A stretch of DNA of 64,000 bases from a virus: the IMG/VR virus record IMGVR_UViG_3300007735_000974, positions 1 through 64,000 of that record; one strand, given 5' to 3'. Positions 1 to 7,053 of this stretch are shown here, piece after piece; within the stretch, counting starts at the first letter, position 1; every line of letters begins with the position of its first letter. The position numbers and the translations under genes were made by a program. Below the pieces are notes generated by a model. It did not search any database and was not told where the DNA came from. It saw only the letters and a program-made list of their open reading frames with translations.

Positions 1-45
1 TACAGTAAAAACAAGCAACATCCTAAGTTTTGTATGAATAAGTAA
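1..45 (+). CDS. C-terminal end of an upstream gene (tentative, partial)
   Basis: The first 45 bases read in frame 1 as 14 codons followed by TAA, ending in a polar/basic tail (…KFCMNK). The start would lie before the window. Nothing in so short a piece identifies it, and it could be non-coding. Confidence 0.25.
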   Translation, partial: YSKNKQHPKFCMNK

Positions 46-72
46 AAAATGAATCCCTCTGCTCCCACTTGC

Positions 73-79
73 ATAAATA
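73..79 (+). promoter_or_regulatory. late promoter (ATAAATA)
   Basis: ATAAATA lies 16 bases before the start codon of the ferritin-like gene. T4-type phages use TATAAATA-like -10 boxes without a -35 for gp55/gp33-dependent late transcription. The same motif recurs upstream of many genes in this window. Confidence 0.6.
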
Positions 80-95
80 CTTGAAAAAAAGTATA

Positions 96-539
96 ATGGA
101 AAAACTGTTCAAACTATTGAGTGATGCTCAGGCATCTCTTTTTGTTCTCTTCCAAAAAACTTGGATTTATCATTGGGATGTAGTTGGTCCTGACTTTCAA
201 CAACTTCATACTCTCTTTGGTGGGCAGTATGAAGCAATGTTTGAAGAGATTGACACTCTCACAGAACATATGAGATACTTAGGTATGAAACCAGTCAGCA
301 CTCTTTCAAGAGTTGTTGAAGTATCGACGATTGACCAAGCATCAAATAGTGCTCAATCAATTGATGCAAATGAAATGGTTAGGCAGTTGCGTGATGACAA
401 TAAAAAAATTATAGAAGTATTTGCAGAAATTTCTGAAGAAGCAGATAAACAAAAGCAATACGCAACTTCAAATTTAGTTCAAAGTTTAATGGAATCACAT
501 GGAAAATTCCATTGGATGTTAAGATCATTTTTAGAATAA
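96..539 (+). CDS. Dps-like ferritin (DNA starvation/stationary phase protection family)
   Basis: A 147-aa helical protein. Residues ~20-65 match the Dps ferroxidase region: HWDVVGPDF, then LH eleven residues later, then EEIDTLTEH, giving the His/His/Asp/Glu ligand pattern at the subunit interface. Dps proteins form 12-mers that oxidise and store iron and protect DNA from peroxide. The start at 96 is preferred over the ATG at 69 because the late promoter box (73-79) lies between them. A role in protecting host or phage DNA from oxidative stress in the light, or in iron handling, is inferred. Length is slightly short for the family. Confidence 0.75.
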   Translation: MEKLFKLLSDAQASLFVLFQKTWIYHWDVVGPDFQQLHTLFGGQYEAMFEEIDTLTEHMRYLGMKPVSTLSRVVEVSTIDQASNSAQSIDANEMVRQLRDDNKKIIEVFAEISEEADKQKQYATSNLVQSLMESHGKFHWMLRSFLE

Positions 540-556
540 TAAACTGACAATTAATA

Positions 557-814
557 ATGGAAAACTTACGCATTCGTTGCAAGTCGTGCAACAGAGAAAT
601 AGAAGGTCATCCTGTCAAAACAATTACTTGCGGATGTTCAAATATGGCATCTATTCGTGGAGATAAGATTTCAGCACTTGACTTATCCAAGATTGTTATG
701 TTAAACTCTATTCAGACAAAAACAAAATCAGGAGTTCTTTCAAACGAAGATCTTGCCTTTCAGGAAGCAAGACGCCAACGTAAAGTAAGACGTTTAGATT
801 TTGAAGTCCGTTAA
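557..814 (+). CDS. small conserved protein with N-terminal zinc-ribbon-like cysteines
   Basis: An 85-aa protein with CKSC near residue 8 and CGC near residue 25, a spacing that could bind one metal, followed by a helical, basic C-terminus (RRQRKVRR). It starts 18 bases after the ferritin-like gene and ends 12 bases before a tRNA, so it probably belongs to the same transcript. The specific function is not recognised. Confidence 0.7.
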   Translation: MENLRIRCKSCNREIEGHPVKTITCGCSNMASIRGDKISALDLSKIVMLNSIQTKTKSGVLSNEDLAFQEARRQRKVRRLDFEVR

Positions 815-825
815 GGACTTTTATT

Positions 826-910
826 GGAAGCGTGGCAGAGCGGTTTATTGCACTTGTCTTGAAAACAAGAGTGCTGAAAGGCACCACTGGTTCAAATCCA
901 GTCGCTTCCG
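826..910 (+). tRNA. tRNA-Ser (anticodon UGA)
   Basis: The acceptor stem GGAAGCG pairs with CGCTTCC at 903-909 with discriminator G. The anticodon arm is CTTGT-CTTGAAA-ACAAG, giving TGA. It has a long variable arm (GTGC…GCAC) and a T arm CTGG-TTCAAAT-CCAG. The 85-nt length and type II variable arm are as expected for serine. CCA is not encoded. Confidence 0.92.
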
Positions 911-958
911 TTACAATAACTACAAAACTTTAAGATATATCCTAATATCAACACATAC

Positions 959-989
959 TTGACAATCTTCAAATAGTGACTACTATAAA
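959..989 (+). promoter_or_regulatory. possible sigma-70 promoter
   Basis: TTGACA at 959-964 and TATAAA at 984-989 are separated by 19 bp, which is longer than optimal. The pair precedes the two small genes starting at 1014, which have their own AGGAG ribosome-binding site at 1001-1005. Confidence 0.35.
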
Positions 990-1013
990 TTAGTAATACT
1001 AGGAGATATAAAA

Positions 1014-1166
1014 ATGGATTCTCACACCTATAATAATTGGGTGAAGATTAAAGAGACATTTGAGAAATCTGGCAATACAAATAATATGTTTTATACGAGG
1101 GCGTGTGAAATTGTTAAAACTAAAAGAGATCCTTTAGAGAAATTTCTTAATAGTAAAAATGGATAA
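1014..1166 (+). CDS. small hypothetical protein (50 aa)
   Basis: A complete 50-codon frame (MDSHTYNNW…) with AGGAG nine bases before ATG. It is hydrophilic, with several Asn, Lys and Glu residues and no membrane segment. Its end overlaps the next gene by 8 bases, the coupled arrangement typical of this phage. Function unknown. Confidence 0.65.
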   Translation: MDSHTYNNWVKIKETFEKSGNTNNMFYTRACEIVKTKRDPLEKFLNSKNG

Positions 1167-1317
1167 AGATGAAATTCAATCAATGATTGATCAATCAGTT
1201 GCAAAAGCAATTGACAATCACAATAAAACTGCTACAATCATAAGTGCAAGTATTGGTTCAATTCTCTTGTTCTTTTATGCTCATGGTGTTCTTGCTGTGG
1301 TTGACAAGATAAGATAA
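1159..1317 (+). CDS. small single-pass membrane protein (52 aa)
   Basis: The start overlaps the stop of the preceding gene (ATGGATAA). The N-terminal 22 residues are polar, and a hydrophobic stretch (~residues 25-47, IISASIGSILLFFYAHGVL) forms one membrane helix, followed by a short basic tail. It is probably translationally coupled to the preceding gene. Function unknown. Confidence 0.65.
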   Translation: MDKDEIQSMIDQSVAKAIDNHNKTATIISASIGSILLFFYAHGVLAVVDKIR

Positions 1318-1341
1318 TTCTGGTATTATACATAAGAACAA

Positions 1342-1413
1342 CGGAGTGTAAGTCAGCGGTAGACGGCATCTTTTGGGAAGATGAAGACGGGAGTTCGATC
1401 CTCTCCACTCCGA
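1342..1413 (+). tRNA. tRNA-Pro (anticodon UGG)
   Basis: The acceptor CGGAGTG pairs with CACTCCG at 1406-1412, discriminator A. The anticodon arm is CATCT-TTTGGGA-AGATG, so the anticodon is TGG. The T arm contains GTTCGATC. The 72-nt type I structure is intact. Confidence 0.92.
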
Positions 1414-1431
1414 CTCATAAAACTTTACTTT

Positions 1432-1662
1432 ATGAAAATGAATTTAGAAATTAACGAACTTAAAAAATTTACAGTCGAAGAATTTCAATCTGATTTTGAT
1501 AATCTCATGAATAAAGTTGAAAACGGAGAATCTTTTATTATAACAAGCGAGCACGGAAACGCTGTTATGGTTCCATACAAAGAAGTTGTAGAAATATTTG
1601 AAGATGCTAATGTGGATGATGAAGTCATACGCATTCACACTGATCACGAAGAAGGTTCGTGA
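1432..1662 (+). CDS. Phd/YefM-like antitoxin
   Basis: A 76-aa protein with the Phd/YefM N-terminal pattern: a helix (FTVEEFQSDFDNLMNKVENG), then two strands (ESFIITSEHGNAVMVPYKE). This fold binds operator DNA as a dimer and neutralises a partner toxin with its C-terminus. The frame is open from 1381 inside the tRNA, so the ATG at 1432 is the sensible start. No toxin-like frame is next to it, as tRNA genes flank both sides. It could counter a host toxin or act only as a DNA-binding regulator. Confidence 0.7.
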   Translation: MKMNLEINELKKFTVEEFQSDFDNLMNKVENGESFIITSEHGNAVMVPYKEVVEIFEDANVDDEVIRIHTDHEEGS

Positions 1663-1669
1663 GTTTTAT

Positions 1670-1757
1670 GCGAGTGAGACTTGGTAGTCAGAGGAGTCTT
1701 ATAAACTCTTTCCGCCAGATTAGCGGCTTTGACCTGGTTCAAATCCAGGCACTCGTA
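1670..1757 (+). tRNA. putative type II tRNA, anticodon loop reads UAU (identity uncertain)
   Basis: The acceptor GCGAGTG pairs with CACTCGT (1750-1756), discriminator A. The T arm CCTGG-TTCAAAT-CCAGG is perfect. The anticodon arm GGAGT-CTTATAA-ACTCT gives TAT (codon AUA). A long variable arm with a CCGC/GCGG stem makes it type II, which is normal for Ser, Leu and Tyr but not for Ile. The D arm is short (GACT-TGGT-AGTC). It may be an odd or degenerate tRNA. Confidence 0.6.
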
Positions 1758-1760
1758 CCT

Positions 1761-1833
1761 GCTCGTTTAGCTATCTGGTGAAAGCACCGATCTCATAAAT
1801 CGGCACAGGTCGGATCGTAACCGACAACGAGCA
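1761..1833 (+). tRNA. tRNA with CAU anticodon (tRNA-Met type)
   Basis: The acceptor GCTCGTT pairs with AACGAGC (1826-1832), discriminator A. The anticodon arm is CCGAT-CTCATAA-ATCGG. The T arm GTCGG-ATCGTAA-CCGAC has an unusual loop lacking the common TTC start. Three codon assignments share CAU (initiator Met, elongator Met, lysidine-modified Ile). The base sequence alone does not settle which this is. Confidence 0.85.
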
Positions 1834-1858
1834 TCAGACAGTTAACTGACTGTCTCTC

Positions 1859-1887
1859 TTGACTTTCAATCTCATTTCCTCTATAAT
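1859..1887 (+). promoter_or_regulatory. sigma-70 promoter, near consensus
   Basis: TTGACT (1859-1864), a 17-bp spacer, and TATAAT (1882-1887). It directly follows the tRNA cluster and a small hairpin (GACAGT/ACTGTC, 1836-1855). Transcription should begin near 1894, which leaves the ATG at 1910 as the usable start of the next gene. Confidence 0.8.
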
Positions 1888-1909
1888 TACCAAGTCAACA
1901 AACAAAACA

Positions 1910-2125
1910 ATGACTCTCACTGCCAAATTCAAAAAAGACATTAGCACTCTTCGTTCTGCTGCTAATGGTGAATTTTATCTTGACGTAAAGAATCCGAAAC
2001 TTTACAAAAAAGTTCGCCGTTATTATGAAAATGTAGGTGTGGTTTTCTCTGAAGATCCTCTTGATAATTATGACATTCTCATTGAATGCATCGCTCAAGA
2101 TCTTGAATCTGTAGAAGTTGCTTGA
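1910..2125 (+). CDS. conserved hypothetical protein (71 aa)
   Basis: The protein begins MTLTAKFKKDISTL. An upstream in-frame ATG at 1859 would overlap the promoter -35 box and is rejected. The protein is mixed alpha/beta, slightly acidic, with no membrane segment or cysteine motif. It sits behind its own strong sigma-70 promoter, which suggests early expression. Function not recognised. Confidence 0.7.
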   Translation: MTLTAKFKKDISTLRSAANGEFYLDVKNPKLYKKVRRYYENVGVVFSEDPLDNYDILIECIAQDLESVEVA

Positions 2126-2164
2126 TTAAATAGACACGGATGGTCTATAACAGCACTGGTCTAT

Positions 2165-2172
2165 TATAAATA
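2165..2172 (+). promoter_or_regulatory. late promoter (TATAAATA)
   Basis: An exact TATAAATA lies 22 bases before the start codon of the GIY-YIG endonuclease gene, matching the T4 late -10 consensus. Confidence 0.65.
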
Positions 2173-2194
2173 AAATAGATTAACCAGAGTAGTT

Positions 2195-2674
2195 ATGCGT
2201 CAGTTTTATACCTATTGTTATTTGGGATTAAATAATCGTCCTTATTATATTGGAAAAGGAACTGGTCGTAGAGCTTATCATGTTCATGATAATGTCTCTG
2301 TCCCCCCGAAAGATAGAGTTCTTATTCTGAAAAATAATCTAACAGAAGAAGAAGCATTTAATCATGAAATGTATATGATATTTTTATTTGGTAAAAAATC
2401 TGAAGGTGGTATTTTAGAAAACATTAATGATGGGGGAAGATATAATACTCCGCCATCATGGATAGGTAAAAAACACACTGAAGAAACCAAGAAAAAAATA
2501 TCAAAATCTGTAAGTGGAAAAAATCATCCATTTTACGGAAAACCTCTAACTGAAGAGCATAAAAATAAAATAAAAGAAACAAAAAAGAAAAACCCCCAAT
2601 ATTTTTCTTCAGAAACAAGGTTAAAATTATCCATTGCTAAAAAAGAATATTGGAAGAAAAAAAAGTTAGAGTGA
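2195..2674 (+). CDS. GIY-YIG homing endonuclease with NUMOD3 repeats
   Basis: A 159-aa protein. The N-terminus has a GIY-YIG-type core (YTYCYLG … YYIGKGTGRRAY). A Glu in the EEAFNHE segment is the likely metal-binding residue. The C-terminal half carries NUMOD3 DNA-binding repeats (WIGKKHTEETKKKIS, GKNHPFYGKPLTEEHKNKI). Free-standing enzymes of this kind (T4 Seg proteins) cut a homologous site in competing phages and spread by repair. It has its own late promoter. A second enzyme of the same class lies at 44361. A mutant active site cannot be excluded by eye. Confidence 0.85.
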   Translation: MRQFYTYCYLGLNNRPYYIGKGTGRRAYHVHDNVSVPPKDRVLILKNNLTEEEAFNHEMYMIFLFGKKSEGGILENINDGGRYNTPPSWIGKKHTEETKKKISKSVSGKNHPFYGKPLTEEHKNKIKETKKKNPQYFSSETRLKLSIAKKEYWKKKKLE

Positions 2675-2716
2675 CATGGAGAGTCGTAAAAAAAACTGGT
2701 CGGGAGCAAACCCCTT

Positions 2717-2944
2717 ATGTCTAAAACAAGTATCTTAAGATACATTGGCAACGTTCTTCTCATTATTGGTTATCAAACTATGTTATGGGGAGATTTTAAA
2801 TATGGTTTAATGATAAAAGTTGTTGGAGGATTACTCACGGTGCCTTTTGCTATTAAACTTAAACTTTGGGATGTGCTATTCTTATGTGCATTTTTTGGTA
2901 TTTCCGAGATATCAAAGTTATCCCAACTTTTCTTAGTTAAGTAA
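2717..2944 (+). CDS. small membrane protein (75 aa)
   Basis: The protein begins MSKTSILRYIGNVLLIIGYQ and has two or three hydrophobic segments (residues ~8-24, 30-45, 50-68). A GGGAG element about 12 bases upstream is the likely ribosome-binding site. It resembles small inner-membrane proteins of unknown role in cyanophages. Confidence 0.65.
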   Translation: MSKTSILRYIGNVLLIIGYQTMLWGDFKYGLMIKVVGGLLTVPFAIKLKLWDVLFLCAFFGISEISKLSQLFLVK

Positions 2945-2976
2945 AACTAAGTGGTGGAGTCAAGTATGACCCTATT

Positions 2977-3072
2977 ATGAGTTTCTTGCTTCTCTCAAGA
3001 GCAAGTGGTGCGGATGGGACTCTCTCCCGCCTGGTTTCCAATTTCCAGTCAAAGAATTGGTGGCGTGCATGA
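2977..3072 (+). CDS. tentative 31-aa ORF ending in NWWRA
   Basis: ATG at 2977, stop at 3070-3072. The peptide is Ser/Leu/Arg-rich and ends in SKNWWRA. The DNA is more GC-rich than its neighbours, and it also contains an inverted repeat (CCAATT … AATTGG). It is followed by a terminator. It may be a small peptide gene, or the region may make a small RNA. Low confidence. Confidence 0.3.
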   Translation: MSFLLLSRASGADGTLSRLVSNFQSKNWWRA

Positions 3073-3084
3073 AAAGACCTGAGA

Positions 3085-3111
3085 GGAGAGTTGCATAAAC
3101 TCTCCTTTTTT
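3085..3111 (+). terminator. rho-independent terminator (overlaps the gmd promoter)
   Basis: The stem is GGAGAGTT (3085-3092) with AACTCTCC (3098-3105), loop GCATA, followed by six T. The loop side carries the TTGCAT -35-like box of the promoter that precedes gmd. Confidence 0.8.
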
Positions 3112-3119
3112 GGTATAAT
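3091..3119 (+). promoter_or_regulatory. sigma-70 promoter of the glycan operon
   Basis: TTGCAT (3091-3096), 17 bp, TATAAT (3114-3119). The start of transcription would be near 3126, about 13 bases before the gmd ATG, so the leader is very short. The -35 box lies in the terminator hairpin. Confidence 0.65.
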
Positions 3120-3138
3120 AAAAAAAAGTATTTTTGGT

Positions 3139-4137
3139 ATGAAGACAGCATTAATTACTGGTATTACAGGACAGGACGGTTCCTATCTTGCAGAACTTCT
3201 TTTAAATAAAGGTTATGAAGTTCATGGAATTATTCGTCGTTGTTCTTTAATCAATACTCATCGTATCGACCATATTTACAATAAAATTAAGTTGCACTAT
3301 GGAGACTTAACTGATTCAACAAATTTGGTTAGAGTTATTCAACAAGTTCAACCAGATGAAATTTATAATCTTGGTGCCCAAAGTCATGTAAAGGTTTCTT
3401 TTGAGATGCCTGAATATACAGGTCAAACAGATGCTCTCGGAACTCTACGTGTTCTTGAAGCAGTTCGTTTGCTTGGCATGGAGAATAAGGTTCGCATCTA
3501 TCAGGCATCAACCTCAGAAATGTTTGGATTGGTGCAAGAGGTTCCTCAGAAGGAGACCACACCATTTTATCCTCGTTCTCCTTATGGATGTGCTAAGGTT
3601 TATGGATACTGGATTACAAAGAACTATCGTGAAGCATATGGAATGTATGCTTGTACTGGGATTCTATTCAATCACGAATCCCCCCGTCGAGGTGAAACAT
3701 TTGTAACACGTAAGATTACTAGAGCCTTAAAAGCAATATCCGAAGGTAAGCAAGAAGTTCTTACTCTAGGCAATCTAAATGCAAAACGTGATTGGGGACA
3801 CGCTAGGGACTTTGTAGAAGCAATGTGGTTAATGCTTCAGCAAGATAAATCTGATGATTATGTGGTTGCAACTGGTGTTCAGTATTCTGTTCGTGAGTTT
3901 GTAGAGCAAGCAGCACCATATTTTGGAATGAATATCGTGTGGCAAGGAGAGGGTCTGAATGAGGTTGGTATTGATAGCAATACTGGATTGGTCCGTGTTA
4001 TAATTGATCCTAAATATTTTCGACCCGCTGAAGTAGAGACCTTATTAGGTGATGCCTCTAAAGCAAAAAAGAAATTAGGTTGGGAACCTAAAACCTCTTT
4101 TAAAAAATTAGTTGAGGATATGTGTATTAATGAATAA
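3139..4137 (+). CDS. gmd: GDP-mannose 4,6-dehydratase
   Basis: A 332-aa short-chain dehydrogenase/reductase. The NAD(P)-binding motif [12 protein letters not shown] starts at residue ~8. The catalytic YxxxK is in [10 protein letters not shown], and the Gmd signature [17 protein letters not shown] follows. It converts GDP-mannose to GDP-4-keto-6-deoxymannose, the first step to GDP-L-fucose. The next enzyme, fcl, lies two genes downstream. The start is set by the MKTALITG beginning of the Rossmann fold, just after the promoter. It is the first gene of an operon reaching about 21.6 kb. Its end overlaps the next gene by 8 bases. Confidence 0.95.
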   Translation: MKTALITGITGQDGSYLAELLLNKGYEVHGIIRRCSLINTHRIDHIYNKIKLHYGDLTDSTNLVRVIQQVQPDEIYNLGAQSHVKVSFEMPEYTGQTDALGTLRVLEAVRLLGMENKVRIYQASTSEMFGLVQEVPQKETTPFYPRSPYGCAKVYGYWITKNYREAYGMYACTGILFNHESPRRGETFVTRKITRALKAISEGKQEVLTLGNLNAKRDWGHARDFVEAMWLMLQQDKSDDYVVATGVQYSVREFVEQAAPYFGMNIVWQGEGLNEVGIDSNTGLVRVIIDPKYFRPAEVETLLGDASKAKKKLGWEPKTSFKKLVEDMCINE

Positions 4138-5380
4138 TAATATGTTTTATGAAATTGAAAAATGCAGAGTTTGTGGAAATAGTCACTTAATTTCTGTACT
4201 AGATCTTGGAGATCAATACATCTCTGGAATTTTTCCAAAAAATATTTCTGATGATTTTTACCGAGGACCTCTTACACTTGTGAAGTGTGATGAGTCTAAA
4301 GGTGGTTGTGGACATGTTCAACTCAAACACACATTTGATTTGCCAACAATGTATGGTAATGAATATGGATATCGCTCTGGATTGAATTCCAGTATGGTCA
4401 ATCATCTTCAAGAAAAATATAAAAAAATTACTGATTTTTTGACTTTAAAGGAAAAAGATTTAGTCATTGATATTGCAGGCAATGATGGAACTTTTCTTGG
4501 ATTTTTTCCTTCCTATCTAAGACTTATTAGTGTCGATCCAACTTCTAAAAAGTTTTCTAAGTATTATAAAGAACACGTAGGTTATATTGCTGACTTTTTT
4601 AGTGAAAAAACTTATAAGCAATTTCTTGGAGATGAAAAGGCAAAACTAGTTACTTCATTCTCCATGTTCTATGACCTGGAAGATCCTTGTCAGTTTGCAA
4701 GAGAAGTAAATTCTGTTCTTGACCCTCAAGATGGTGTTTGGGTTTTAGAACAAAGTTATATGCCTGAAATGTTACGTGTTAATTCGTTTGACACAATTTG
4801 TCATGAGCATTTGTCTTATTATGGAATGAGGCAATTGAAATATATCATGGACAAATCAAACTTTAAAATTATAGATTTTGAGTTTAATGATGTTAATGGT
4901 GGCAGTATCTCTTTGGTAGTTGCAAATAAAAATAGTAAATATGAAGAGGCAACTCAACGAGTGAATGATATTATTCAAGAAGAACTTGATTTAAAACTTG
5001 ACACCACTAAACCTTGGCAAGAATTTTCTGAACGTATTGAAGATTGTAAAAATAAGTTTTGGGAAATTGTCACTGATTATCAAAAACAGGGATTGAAAGT
5101 TGCTGCTCTTGGTGCAAGTACAAAGGGAAATGTAACTCTTCAAACTTGGAAAATTACACCAAAAGATATTGAAGTTGTTGGTGATGTTAATCCAGACAAG
5201 GATGGATCTTATACTCCTGGAACTTGGATTCCAATTAAATCCGAAAACGCTGTTATTGATGATTATGACGTATTCGTAATTCTGCCTTGGCACTTTAGAT
5301 CCTTTTTTGTTAGCAGTTCTAAATTTAAAGGAAAAAAATTATTGTTTCCTCTCCCAACCCCTCAAGTTGTAGTTGTTTGA
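4130..5380 (+). CDS. sugar C-methyltransferase-like protein (zinc domain + SAM domain)
   Basis: A 416-aa protein. An N-terminal zinc-binding region (CRVCGN … [10 protein letters not shown]) is followed by a SAM-dependent methyltransferase core ([12 protein letters not shown], residues ~110-120) and a C-terminal domain with [14 protein letters not shown]. This order is that of the TylCIII-type NDP-sugar C-methyltransferases. They methylate a keto-deoxysugar, so the 4-keto product of Gmd is a possible substrate (inference). It overlaps gmd and lies 9 bases before fcl. Confidence 0.8.
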   Translation: MNNNMFYEIEKCRVCGNSHLISVLDLGDQYISGIFPKNISDDFYRGPLTLVKCDESKGGCGHVQLKHTFDLPTMYGNEYGYRSGLNSSMVNHLQEKYKKITDFLTLKEKDLVIDIAGNDGTFLGFFPSYLRLISVDPTSKKFSKYYKEHVGYIADFFSEKTYKQFLGDEKAKLVTSFSMFYDLEDPCQFAREVNSVLDPQDGVWVLEQSYMPEMLRVNSFDTICHEHLSYYGMRQLKYIMDKSNFKIIDFEFNDVNGGSISLVVANKNSKYEEATQRVNDIIQEELDLKLDTTKPWQEFSERIEDCKNKFWEIVTDYQKQGLKVAALGASTKGNVTLQTWKITPKDIEVVGDVNPDKDGSYTPGTWIPIKSENAVIDDYDVFVILPWHFRSFFVSSSKFKGKKLLFPLPTPQVVVV

Positions 5381-5389
5381 TTTAAAATT

Positions 5390-6325
5390 ATGGAAAAAAA
5401 TTCTAGGATATTTGTAGCTGGTCATAGAGGTCTTGTTGGTTCTGCAATTGTTAGAACACTTCTAGAAAATGGATATACCAATATAGTTACTAGAACAAGA
5501 AGTGAAGTTGATCTCCTCAATCAACAGCAGGTTGAAGATTTCTTTAAAAATGAAAACATTGAATATGTGTTTGATGCTGCTGCCAGAGTAGGTGGTATTA
5601 ATGCAAATAATGTTTATTCGGCTGAATTTGTGTATGAGAATATTCAAATTCAAACTAATCTAATTCATTATGCTTGGAAATATGGCGTTAAAAAGTTTCT
5701 CTTTATTGGTTCTGTCTGCATTTATCCTAAGTATGCAGAGGTTCCAGTTAAAGAAGAATCTTTAATGACTGGATATCTAGAACCAACAAATGATGCTTAT
5801 GCTATTGCTAAAATTTCTGGAATTAAAATGCTTCAGGCATATCATAAACAGTATGGATTTAAAAGTGTCTCTCTAATGCCGTCCAACATTTATGGACCTG
5901 GAGATAATTTTCATCCAGAAAATGGGCATGTTATTCCTGCAATGATAACCAAGTTCAATAATTCCAATGGTAAGTCTGTTACTTTTTGGGGTGACGGTAC
6001 GCCAATGAGAGAATTTTTATATTCTGACGATTTGGCAGATGCCTGTCTTTTTGCTATGGATAAATTTGAAAATGCCGAAGTTGTTAATGTGGGTTCTGGG
6101 GAGAATGTTAGTATCCTCAATCTTGCAAATACGGTTGCATCAATTGTTGGATATCATGGGGAAATTAATTGGGATACGACTCGTCCAAATGGAACTCCAA
6201 ATCGACCACTAGACTATTCTAAAATGACTAGTCTTGGATGGAAACCAAAACATACTCTTCGTGATGGATTGAAAAAATCATATCAATGGTTTACTGAAAA
6301 TACTTTTTATGACAGTTCAAAATAA
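5390..6325 (+). CDS. fcl: GDP-L-fucose synthase (GDP-4-keto-6-deoxymannose epimerase/reductase)
   Basis: A 311-aa SDR enzyme. It has the nucleotide motif VAGHRGLVGSAIVR, GSVCIYP with the catalytic Ser/Cys region, YAIAKISGIKM (YxxxK), and the family sequences PSNIYGPGDNFHPENGHVIP and WGDGTPMREF. It completes GDP-L-fucose synthesis from the Gmd product, and supplies the donor for the GT11-like fucosyltransferase at 19269. Length and motifs are those of the WcaG family. Confidence 0.93.
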   Translation: MEKNSRIFVAGHRGLVGSAIVRTLLENGYTNIVTRTRSEVDLLNQQQVEDFFKNENIEYVFDAAARVGGINANNVYSAEFVYENIQIQTNLIHYAWKYGVKKFLFIGSVCIYPKYAEVPVKEESLMTGYLEPTNDAYAIAKISGIKMLQAYHKQYGFKSVSLMPSNIYGPGDNFHPENGHVIPAMITKFNNSNGKSVTFWGDGTPMREFLYSDDLADACLFAMDKFENAEVVNVGSGENVSILNLANTVASIVGYHGEINWDTTRPNGTPNRPLDYSKMTSLGWKPKHTLRDGLKKSYQWFTENTFYDSSK

Positions 6326-6341
6326 TCTTGGCACTTAAAAA

Positions 6342-7052
6342 ATGAAATCAAAAACAGAATCAAAAGTCACATTTAATAGACTTTTAACCGAAGACGATGT
6401 TTCAGTATTCTCTGAAATAATTAAAAAAGAAAAGTACCCAGAAAAGGGATTTAGGCATAGAGAACTATGGAATGTTCCTGCTGGATTTTCAAAATGGGTT
6501 TCTGTTCTTGAGCAATTCAGATCTTTAAATAAAAATAATTTAAAGGTTGTGGAATTGGGTCCTGGTACTGGGGTTGTTCCTTATATCATTGCCAGTTGGG
6601 GAAATGATGTCACTGGAATTGATATTGAAGTTATTGAAAATTGGTGCCCTAAAAATCTAATCAGGATGGTTATTGGAGACGCTTTATTGGAGATAAAAGA
6701 AATGGATAGTGAGAGTGTAGATGTTGTAACCGATCTTTGTGCTATACATGAATTCAATCCCGTAAGTAATGAAGAATTTAAAAATGTTGGTCTAAAGCAA
6801 GTCGCAGATCAAATTTTTAGAATCTTGAAAAAGGGTGGGAAATTTTTCATGTCTACTGACGTTTCTCTTGTTTTCCCTCCATCACAACCAGGTGGATTCC
6901 TTCTTCCAGAAGATTTGATTGATATTGTAGAATCATCTGGATTGAAGTTAACTAGTCCATATAAAAAGGAATACGAACAATCAGAATACAAACCAATCTA
7001 TCAATCGGCAATTGGTTTGCATATTGCTACTTTCTCTTTTGAAAAACCATAA
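6342..7052 (+). CDS. class I SAM-dependent methyltransferase
   Basis: A 236-aa protein. Motif I is VVELGPGTGVVPYI (~residue 68), with an acidic residue closing the second strand (GIDIE) and a downstream FRILKKGGKFFMST that matches the post-motif III loop. Its place between fcl and a nucleotidyltransferase suggests methylation of a sugar or glycan, but the acceptor is not known. Intact for the fold. Confidence 0.8.
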   Translation: MKSKTESKVTFNRLLTEDDVSVFSEIIKKEKYPEKGFRHRELWNVPAGFSKWVSVLEQFRSLNKNNLKVVELGPGTGVVPYIIASWGNDVTGIDIEVIENWCPKNLIRMVIGDALLEIKEMDSESVDVVTDLCAIHEFNPVSNEEFKNVGLKQVADQIFRILKKGGKFFMSTDVSLVFPPSQPGGFLLPEDLIDIVESSGLKLTSPYKKEYEQSEYKPIYQSAIGLHIATFSFEKP

Positions 7053-7053
7053 T

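Noticed and set aside
2950-3075. Additional tRNA
   Set aside because: No acceptor pairing, anticodon arm or T-loop consensus could be built.
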